From: Desulfobacteraceae bacterium
GTDB taxonomy: Bacteria > Desulfobacterota > Desulfobacteria > Desulfobacterales > DAOWNP01
Reading direction: 5' to 3'
NCBI GenBank assembly: GCA_030642545.1
Contig: DAOWNP010000173.1
Location: 1-5,547 of the forward strand
DNA length: 5,547 nucleotides
The notes beneath the pieces were generated by a model, which saw only the letters and a list, made by a program, of their open reading frames with translations, was not told the DNA's origin and did not search any database. Below, piece by piece: positions 1-5,547 of the stretch. The position numbers and the translations under genes are program-made. Every line of letters starts with the position of its first letter. Positions within the stretch are counted from its first letter, which is position 1.

Positions 1-2080
1 AGACATATGAGTCAAAATCTATGCGATTGGCAGCCCATAGTGCAGAAATCTCTCCAAAACTATGACCAAAACAAGCATAAGGAATAATATTATAACTGTC
101 CAAAAGAGTTTTTATCATAGCACAAACAGCACCTATGGCAGGTTGAGCTATATTTGTATTGTTTAATTTTTTTTGAGCAGTTTTTATTGAAATATTTGAA
201 CCAGGATAGATATAATCACTTAACAAAAAAGTATCACTAAAGGCATGATTAAAAAGAGATATTATTTCATAGGCCGGTCTAAAACAACATACAAGATCTT
301 TACCCATATCAGGATACTGACTTGCCTGCCCCGGAAACATAAACGCAAGCTTTCCTGAATCAATATTATTATCTGTAAAAATAAAATTATTATTTTGCGA
401 TAAATCAGATAATTTATTATAAGATTTTTTTATAGCATCAGATATGAGTTTTTCAATCTCTTCCATTGACCACGAATGATCTATTACAATAATTGCTTTT
501 TTATTATGAGAACAATCAAACAGTTCACGTTCCGTTTTAATTTTTAAAGCAAGCTGATTAAAATCAGGCTTTGCTTTAAAAAAACCAACAAAAGCATTAA
601 TTCTATTTAAAAGTTCATCTCTATTTTTAGCTGAAAAAGCAAGAATATCAACTCTGTTATTTATAAATTCAGGATTCTGCCTGTTATTATACTCTTCAAG
701 AAGAACGTGAAAATTGCTTCCTCCAAATCCAAAAGCACTTACACCAGCTCTTTTTGCCTTATTTTTATCTATAAACCATGGTCTTGATTTTGTGTTTAAA
801 TAAAAAGGAGATTCAGATATATTTAATTTAGAATCAGGTTTATCAACTTTTAGAGTGGGTGGAATAACTCTGTGATAAAGAGACAGTGCTGTTTTTATAA
901 GACCTGCCGCACCAGCTGCAGCCTTTGTATGCCCTATCATAGATTTTACAGACCCTAAAGCACAATATTTATCATTTTTACTATTGGCAGCAAAAACAGC
1001 AGACAGAGCCTTAAATTCTACCTGATCACCTATTTTTGTACCTGTCCCATGAGTTTCAATCATTTGTATTGAATCAGGACTGATATCAGCAGATTTATAG
1101 GCACTGCATAATGCATCTATTTGCCCCTCAGCCCTTGGAGCATATATACTTTGACTCTTTCCATCACTTGAAGTACCTAATCCTTTGATAACAGCATAAA
1201 TTCTATCTTTGTCTTTTTCTGCATCACAAAGCCGTTTTAAAACAACCATTCCAACACCTTCACCAAGAACAGTACCATCTGCTTTCTCAGAAAAAGGACG
1301 CGCTTCTCCTGTTTTTGACATAACAAGAGATTTCGTAAAACACATGTGCATGAAAATATCATTTAATGTGTCTACGCCACCGGAAATCACCATATCACTC
1401 CGGTTTGAATTAAGCTCCATAATTGATAAATTTATCGCAGCTAAAGAACTGGCACATGCTGCATCCACAACACAGTTTGTCCCTTTAAGGTCAAGCCTGC
1501 TGGCAATTCTGCCTGAAACAACATTACCAAGCAGTCCCGGAAATGAGTTTTCATCCCATTTTGGATATAATTCTAAAATCCGTTTTAGAATTTCGTCTGA
1601 TTTTTTTTCATCTATTCCTGATTTTTTGAGTGCATTTTCCCATTTTGGATAATCAAGGCGGGCTCCTAAAGGTATAACTTGTTCCTGCGTTCCTGTAACC
1701 CCGAGAATAACACTGGTTTTTGACTTATTAAAACTTTTACCAGAATTATTATATCCTGCATCATCTAAAGCCATTTTTGCAGTAACAAGTCCTAAAATTT
1801 GAGAAGTATCTGTTGACTGTACGGCTTTTGGAAGAATCCCAAACTCAATAGGATCAAATGATACCGGAGATATAAAACCACCTCTTTTACAATAAATATG
1901 GTCCTCTTTATCTAAAGTATAATCAGAAGCAAGCCAGTGACTCTCAGGTATCTGTTCTATACAATCTTCTCCATGATACAATACCCTCCAAAACTCATCT
2001 GCACCAAAAGCTTTTGGGAAAATACAACCTATACCAATAATAGCAACCAAACCAGATAAATCTGCTTTATTATTATTCAA
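1..2080 (-). CDS. PfaA/HglE-type type I polyketide (PUFA-like) synthase, KS-AT N-terminal part, 3' end outside window
   Basis: This is the N-terminal 693 codons of a multidomain iterative synthase that would condense malonyl units into a long-chain lipid or polyketide on its own carrier domains. The ketosynthase spans about residues 11-462. It has the family-typical RGGFI (66-70), FDPIEFGI (75-82) and STDTSQ (89-94) segments, FPGLLGNVVSGRIA (180-193), catalytic Cys209 in VDAACASSLAA, His344 in HGTGT and His384 in GHTKAAAG, so all three catalytic residues are present. A linker of about 115 residues follows. An acyltransferase then begins near residue 579 with FPGQASQ (582-588) and reaches the nucleophile Ser674 in GHSFGE before the edge. 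The start is TTG at 2080-2078, preceded by AGGA nine bases upstream; an in-frame TAA three codons upstream rules out a longer form, and the first in-frame ATG lies well inside the KS. The KS signature resembles PUFA synthase PfaA and heterocyst glycolipid synthase HglE rather than modular antibiotic synthases. The downstream ACP and KR domains that would tell these apart are not visible, so no symbol is given. Confidence 0.93.
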   Translation of the reverse strand, partial: MNNNKADLSGLVAIIGIGCIFPKAFGADEFWRVLYHGEDCIEQIPESHWLASDYTLDKEDHIYCKRGGFISPVSFDPIEFGILPKAVQSTDTSQILGLVTAKMALDDAGYNNSGKSFNKSKTSVILGVTGTQEQVIPLGARLDYPKWENALKKSGIDEKKSDEILKRILELYPKWDENSFPGLLGNVVSGRIASRLDLKGTNCVVDAACASSLAAINLSIMELNSNRSDMVISGGVDTLNDIFMHMCFTKSLVMSKTGEARPFSEKADGTVLGEGVGMVVLKRLCDAEKDKDRIYAVIKGLGTSSDGKSQSIYAPRAEGQIDALCSAYKSADISPDSIQMIETHGTGTKIGDQVEFKALSAVFAANSKNDKYCALGSVKSMIGHTKAAAGAAGLIKTALSLYHRVIPPTLKVDKPDSKLNISESPFYLNTKSRPWFIDKNKAKRAGVSAFGFGGSNFHVLLEEYNNRQNPEFINNRVDILAFSAKNRDELLNRINAFVGFFKAKPDFNQLALKIKTERELFDCSHNKKAIIVIDHSWSMEEIEKLISDAIKKSYNKLSDLSQNNNFIFTDNNIDSGKLAFMFPGQASQYPDMGKDLVCCFRPAYEIISLFNHAFSDTFLLSDYIYPGSNISIKTAQKKLNNTNIAQPAIGAVCAMIKTLLDSYNIIPYACFGHSFGEISALWAANRIDFDSYV

Positions 2081-2204
2081 TTTTTTTTATCCTGCTGTAG
2101 TTTGTTATACGATTTGAATTATTAATTATATTATGATTAAATCAGTAAAGAACAGTCATAAATTTTTAAAAAGATATTCCTTCTAACCTCCTGTCAAGTT
2201 ACAG

Positions 2205-2234
2205 ATTAAATTAATAATTTTTATTTTATGTCAA
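2205..2234 (-). promoter_or_regulatory. Candidate sigma70-type promoter for the megasynthase
   Basis: Reading leftward, a perfect TTGACA -35 hexamer (2234-2229) is followed after 18 bases by TTTAAT (2210-2205), one mismatch from TATAAT. Transcription would begin near 2198 and leave a leader of about 118 bases before the TTG start. A second possible -10, a perfect TATAAT at 2130-2125, lies closer to the gene but has no good -35 at the right distance. No GG-N10-GC sigma54 site is seen facing this way. AT-rich DNA produces such matches easily, so this is tentative. Confidence 0.35.
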
Positions 2235-2310
2235 GTCATTTTTTTCTTTTTTAAATGCTGTAATTAAGCGAAAATTCTTAACAGGTTACCATCTACACAA
2301 AAATTAAAAT

Positions 2311-2326
2311 CGGCATACTATTTGCT
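2311..2326 (+). promoter_or_regulatory. Sigma54 (RpoN) -24/-12 promoter for the TPR gene
   Basis: The 16 bases read CGGCATACTATTTGCT. Against the consensus TGGCACG-N4-TTGCW they match GGCA at -24 and TTGCT at -12, with the invariant GG (2312-2313) and GC (2324-2325) exactly ten bases apart. The mismatches fall at less conserved places: the first T, and the C and G following GGCA. The expected transcription start is near 2336-2338, giving a leader of about 80 bases before the ATG at 2417. The next gene but one on this strand encodes a sigma54 activator, which supports the call. Confidence 0.65.
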
Positions 2327-2360
2327 TTAATATCTCTTAAGTATTGATTTTTATTCCTTT

Positions 2361-2398
2361 TTTATTTATCAAATTTTATTTATCTATTTTTATTTATC
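2361..2398 (+). repeat. Three direct repeats TTTATTTATC at exact 14-bp spacing
   Basis: Identical 10-bp copies lie at 2361-2370, 2375-2384 and 2389-2398, separated by four-base spacers (AAAT, TATT). The array ends 18 bases before the TPR gene start and lies inside the transcript predicted from the sigma54 promoter, so it would form a U-rich leader. It could be a protein-binding array on DNA or RNA, a ribosome standby element, or chance in AT-rich sequence. The exact identity and phase favour something more than chance, but function is unknown. Confidence 0.55.
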
Positions 2399-2416
2399 AG
2401 GTTACATATAGAAAAC

Positions 2417-4888
2417 ATGCGGTTAATTATATACATCTTTGTTAATTTAATTTTTATCAGTAATTTTACAAATAGTGTTTTATCTAAGGTTACAGATAAT
2501 TATAATACAGATAAACCAACTCTTCTTTCTGCAAATATTATTAAAACCAATAAAATAAAATTTATATTTAACAAAAAAGCACATTCTAAAATATTAAAAA
2601 TAGATGATTTTGAAATTTTAATAGCATTTAAAGATATTACTATATCTAAAAAATTTAAAATAGACAATATAGAAAACCCATTTATTAAAAAACTGTCATT
2701 AAATTATCTTCCGGATAATGTTGCAGGTTTTACAGTTAAAACAAAAAACAAAATATCAAAAACAGGATCAAAATGGGCAAAAGACAATCTATCTTTTGAA
2801 CTCAAGCTGTTTTATATAAAAAAAAGTGCAAAAAGGAAAATTAAAAAACAAACAAACAAACAAGATAAAAAAAAAATACTTCCCAAAAAAGAACCTGAAT
2901 TAATAAGCAAAAAAAAATTTATGCCTGTAAAAAAACAAACAAAAAGTATTTACAACGGAAATATTAACGATATTTTAATTGAATTTAGAAAAGATGACTG
3001 CATTAATCTTTTTTCAAGTTCAATAAAAAAGATCAAACAGGAAGCATGGGAAAATGCATTTACAATGCTTAAAGAGTATATAGACAAAAACCATGATCCT
3101 GCTGCTCCATGCTTAGAAAAAGCTTATTATTTAAAAGCTTATACATACTATAAATTAACAAAAAACTCTGATATGGACAATATGAAAATCAAAGCCGAAG
3201 ATATGTTAATGGAAGCTTCCAGTTATTTTCCGGAGTCATTGTATTATCCTTATGCCCTTGCCTGTATTGGTCTTATTAAAACTGATTTGGAAAACAATGA
3301 TTCTGCCATGGGATATTTTAATATAATATTAAACAAATATAAAAATTACAAAGGAACTCCTCAAATACTATTTAATCAGAGCACGCTATATTTAAAAAAT
3401 AAAAAATACAAAAAAGCAGTTAATACTTATAATAAAATAATAAAAAACTACCCTTATAGTGAATATATAACCGATTCTAAAATTGGTATAGCAAAAGTAA
3501 TGTATCATAAAAACAAATTTAAAAATGCTTTAAAATTATTTAATGAGATAATTAAAGAAAATCATAGAAAACAATTTATTCACGCTGACCTGTTAGAATA
3601 CATGGGTAATTGTTATTATCAACTAAGTAAATTTAAAGAAGCAAGAAATAAGCTGAGTCTGGCATATAATCTTTTTCCAAAAAAGATTAAAGGTGATATA
3701 ATTTTGACGAGAATAGGAGATACATATAGATATAGCAGGAATATAGAAAAGTCTAAAAATATCTATCAATTTGTTATTGATAACTTTAAAGGTACAGACG
3801 GCTATATTGTAAGCCTAATGAGACTCGCTGACAGTATTAAAGATCCTGTTGCAAAAAATAAAATTTATGATGAAATTTTTGAAAATTATCCAGACCATGA
3901 TATGGTTAATTTAGCAAGCTTTAAAAAAGCTCAGCTTTTTTTTAATTCAGGAGAATATGAAAAAAGTATATCTCTGCTTTTTGATCGGTTTTCTTCTTTT
4001 TCTTATTCTCTGAGACAAGATGCCAAATATCTTTTAGAAAAATCTTTTTTAAATATGTTTCATGAGTTTAAAAAAACTGATGCTTATCCAAAAATTATCA
4101 TCTTTTATAAAAAATACAGTCAACAGTTAACAATGATAAACTCAGCTGAAATTTATCATCTCGCAGGCAAAGCTTATCTTGACGGGCACCTTTATCCAAA
4201 TGCCCAAAAACTGCTTGAAAAAGCTTATTACTTATATAAAGACAATGAAAAAAAGCCGGAGCTCTATTTATCTTTAGGCATAGCTCTGTATGAAACAAAT
4301 GAAACAGATAAAGCAATTAAAATGTTTTACAAATATATAACAACTAACGGTAAGCCTGTACATAAAGTATATAAGCATCTATCTTTAGCATATTTAAAAA
4401 AAAGAAAATATAAAAAATCAATACAATTCTTAAATAAAGCTGAATATTATGCAAATTCAGACAAGGATAAAGTAATAATCATGATGAATCAGGCAAAAGC
4501 TCTAACAGCTTTAAAAAATTATAAAAAAAGTATTGAAGTTTATAAAAAACTTATAAAAATTGTACTGGCTGCTAATGATAATAAAATTACCGAAATCTCT
4601 ACAATATATAACATGCTTGCTGAAAATTATTTAACACTAAAAAAATATGATGAAGCTGCTAATGCTTTAGAAAATGCAATAAGTTTATCTAAACCTGATG
4701 CCAATATATCAGATTTAAAATTCAAACTGGCCATGTCTTATTATAAAGACGGGAAAACAGACAAAGCCAGGACAACCTATAAAAATGTAGCTGTTTCAGA
4801 AGATCTGTTTTGGGGAAGACTTGCTAAAGAAAAATTAAAAGAGATGCAGATTCGATCCAGGATAGACAAGCTCGAATCCAAGGTATAG
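2417..4888 (+). CDS. Secreted or periplasmic TPR-repeat protein with beta-rich N-terminal domain
   Basis: This 823-residue protein has no recognised specific function. Residues 1-23 form a signal peptide: Met-Arg, a hydrophobic core of Leu, Ile, Phe and Val, then a polar stretch ending near VLSK; no lipobox Cys is present. Residues about 38-133 alternate hydrophobic and charged residues like a beta sandwich and may be a divergent AMIN-type envelope-binding domain. Residues 134-177 are a Lys-rich, probably disordered linker. From about 192 to 800 the chain is helical with TPR-like units, clearest at 315-347 (LYLKNKKYKKAVNTYNKII), 352-382, 393-420, 579-607, 616-643, 652-680, 690-716, 730-757 and 765-791. 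Such proteins scaffold envelope machines such as pili, flagella or polysaccharide export; which one cannot be told here. The ATG at 2417 fits the signal peptide, although no Shine-Dalgarno precedes it. A sigma54 promoter lies 91 bases upstream of the ATG, and a sigma54 activator follows after 95 bases, probably in the same operon. Codon use is strongly AT-biased, like its neighbours. Confidence 0.9.
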   Translation: MRLIIYIFVNLIFISNFTNSVLSKVTDNYNTDKPTLLSANIIKTNKIKFIFNKKAHSKILKIDDFEILIAFKDITISKKFKIDNIENPFIKKLSLNYLPDNVAGFTVKTKNKISKTGSKWAKDNLSFELKLFYIKKSAKRKIKKQTNKQDKKKILPKKEPELISKKKFMPVKKQTKSIYNGNINDILIEFRKDDCINLFSSSIKKIKQEAWENAFTMLKEYIDKNHDPAAPCLEKAYYLKAYTYYKLTKNSDMDNMKIKAEDMLMEASSYFPESLYYPYALACIGLIKTDLENNDSAMGYFNIILNKYKNYKGTPQILFNQSTLYLKNKKYKKAVNTYNKIIKNYPYSEYITDSKIGIAKVMYHKNKFKNALKLFNEIIKENHRKQFIHADLLEYMGNCYYQLSKFKEARNKLSLAYNLFPKKIKGDIILTRIGDTYRYSRNIEKSKNIYQFVIDNFKGTDGYIVSLMRLADSIKDPVAKNKIYDEIFENYPDHDMVNLASFKKAQLFFNSGEYEKSISLLFDRFSSFSYSLRQDAKYLLEKSFLNMFHEFKKTDAYPKIIIFYKKYSQQLTMINSAEIYHLAGKAYLDGHLYPNAQKLLEKAYYLYKDNEKKPELYLSLGIALYETNETDKAIKMFYKYITTNGKPVHKVYKHLSLAYLKKRKYKKSIQFLNKAEYYANSDKDKVIIMMNQAKALTALKNYKKSIEVYKKLIKIVLAANDNKITEISTIYNMLAENYLTLKKYDEAANALENAISLSKPDANISDLKFKLAMSYYKDGKTDKARTTYKNVAVSEDLFWGRLAKEKLKEMQIRSRIDKLESKV

Positions 4889-4983
4889 TCTCGACAGGCG
4901 CATGTAAAACACCGATTTATCCAAATTTTTGCGTTGGAAAATTGATTTTGATCCTCTTAAATATTAACTGAAAATTTTAAATT

Positions 4984-5547
4984 ATGCATAAAAATCAAAT
5001 TTTAATAGTAGATAAAGATTATAGAGATGCAAATACTATTACAGCTTTTTTGGAAGATTGTGGTTATAAGATAGACACTGTTTATGATAAAAACAGCGGC
5101 ATAGCTGCTATTACGGAAAACAGTTATCAGGTAATAATAGCTGATTATGAAGTAACAGAAGGAATGGAATTTTTCACAAAAGTTAAAAATAAAAATCCTG
5201 AGACCTCAATTTTATTTACCTCGCAACAGTCTTCTGTAGATAATGCAGTTTTGGTTATGAAAGCAGGTGCAGCAGATTTTCTTATCAAACCAATCGAATT
5301 ATCTCATATAGGACTTTGTGTTAATAAATTGTTTTATCAAGATAACAATACTGCATTATCTCATCCAATAAAAAAAAAAGTTGAAATAATAACAAGAAAC
5401 AAAAAAGTAAAAGAGCTTTTAGAGCTGACACAACAAATTGCAGATAGTACAGCATCAGTATTTATTTCCGGTGAAAGCGGGACAGGTAAGGAACTTTTTG
5501 CCCGTTTTATTCATGAAAACAGTAAAAGACGAAACAAACCTTTTGTA
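4984..5547 (+). CDS. NtrC-family sigma54-dependent response regulator, 3' end outside window
   Basis: The first 188 codons of a cytoplasmic transcription activator are present. Residues 4-118 form a receiver domain: ILIVDKD (6-12) on strand 1, the probable phospho-acceptor Asp54 in VIIADYE, the switch Thr79 in ILFTS, and Lys102 in FLIKP. A short linker with three lysines (130-132) leads to the AAA+ sigma54-interaction domain. That domain begins near residue 133 and shows the Walker A motif GESGTGKE (163-170), followed by LFARFIH, before the window ends. The GAFTGA loop, Walker B and DNA-binding helix-turn-helix are not visible. Two oddities are seen: the second acidic Mg-binding position is Lys11, and the loop after Asp54 is two residues shorter than usual and lacks the common Met-Pro. 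An in-frame TAA immediately upstream (4978-4980) makes ATG 4984 the natural start; no clear Shine-Dalgarno is seen. It follows the TPR gene by 95 bases on the same strand. It may activate the sigma54 promoter upstream of that gene, which is inference. Confidence 0.93.
   Translation, partial: MHKNQILIVDKDYRDANTITAFLEDCGYKIDTVYDKNSGIAAITENSYQVIIADYEVTEGMEFFTKVKNKNPETSILFTSQQSSVDNAVLVMKAGAADFLIKPIELSHIGLCVNKLFYQDNNTALSHPIKKKVEIITRNKKVKELLELTQQIADSTASVFISGESGTGKELFARFIHENSKRRNKPFV

Larger units (their letters stand above)
2081..2416. other. Divergent intergenic region, 336 bp, very AT-rich
   Basis: This gap separates the divergently transcribed megasynthase and TPR genes. I see no coding sequence, RNA gene or rho-independent terminator in it, as expected between divergent genes. 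It holds a sigma54 promoter facing right, a sigma70-like candidate facing left, two copies of TGTCAAGT (2192-2199 and 2229-2236), two copies of CAGGTTAC (2282-2289 and 2398-2405) and three TTTATTTATC repeats. Homopolymeric A/T runs make many short matches expected by chance; only the sigma54 site and the regular repeats stand out. Confidence 0.8.

Noticed and set aside
1209..1652. A 147-codon plus-strand open frame
   Set aside because: It is antisense to the ketosynthase, covering its catalytic Cys209 region; the minus strand encodes a fully conserved domain here and the plus-strand translation looks like no known protein.
2143..2160. Five-codon leftward leader ORF (MTVLY) after a GGAGG at 2191-2187
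   Set aside because: The GGAGG and the later AAGGA are too far from its ATG (18 bases or more) to act as ribosome-binding sites, and the peptide has no attenuator-like composition.
4098..4316. A 72-codon minus-strand open frame
   Set aside because: It lies wholly inside the TPR gene, antisense to clear TPR-like repeats, with no sign of its own promoter or family.
4849..4878. Perfect 7-bp inverted repeat GATTCGA / TCGAATC near the end of the TPR gene, with tRNA T-arm-like words
   Set aside because: The 16-base loop and absence of a following T tract argue against a terminator; there is no tRNA acceptor or anticodon arm around it, and it codes for the protein's C-terminus.
4900..4913. GG-N10-GC spacing on the minus strand in the gap between the TPR and regulator genes
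   Set aside because: Only the two invariant dinucleotides match; the rest of the -24 and -12 boxes does not, and no leftward gene would start from it.
4920..4938. TCCAA-N9-TTGGA stem in the 95-bp gap
   Set aside because: A five-pair stem with a nine-base loop and no T tract is too weak for a terminator, and is not clearly more than chance.

Overview
The window is AT-rich, uses ATG and TTG starts, and is rich in Lys, Asn and Ile codons. It carries three genes: a large lipid or polyketide megasynthase, a secreted TPR protein and a sigma54-type response regulator. This mix fits an AT-rich member of the Desulfobacterota (former Deltaproteobacteria), for example Desulfobacterales. That assignment is inferred from gene content and protein style only. 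No marker gene is present.

Layout. Positions 1-2080 (minus strand) hold the first 693 codons of a PfaA/HglE-type iterative type I synthase: a complete ketosynthase, a linker, and the start of an acyltransferase ending just after the GHSFGE nucleophile motif. Its 3' part lies outside the window. Positions 2081-2416 are a 336-bp AT-rich divergent intergenic region. It contains a well-formed sigma54 (-24/-12) promoter facing right at 2311-2326, three 14-bp-spaced copies of TTTATTTATC just before the next gene, and a sigma70-like promoter candidate facing left, built on one of two TTGACA copies. Positions 2417-4888 (plus) encode an 823-residue exported protein with a signal peptide, a beta-rich N-terminal domain, a lysine-rich linker and a long array of TPR-like repeats. 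After a 95-bp gap, positions 4984-5547 (plus) hold the first 188 codons of an NtrC-family regulator: a divergent receiver domain followed by the beginning of the sigma54-interacting AAA+ domain with an intact Walker A. It runs off the right edge.

How the parts may fit. The TPR gene sits behind a sigma54 promoter and is followed on the same strand by a sigma54 activator, so a self-linked regulatory unit is a reasonable hypothesis. The megasynthase is transcribed away from it and shows no sigma54 site of its own. Whether it is functionally connected or only a neighbour cannot be decided here. The most notable points are the sigma54 promoter paired with an adjacent activator, the atypical receiver (Lys in place of the second Mg-binding acid and a shortened loop after the phospho-Asp), and the periodic leader repeats in front of a gene that lacks a Shine-Dalgarno sequence.
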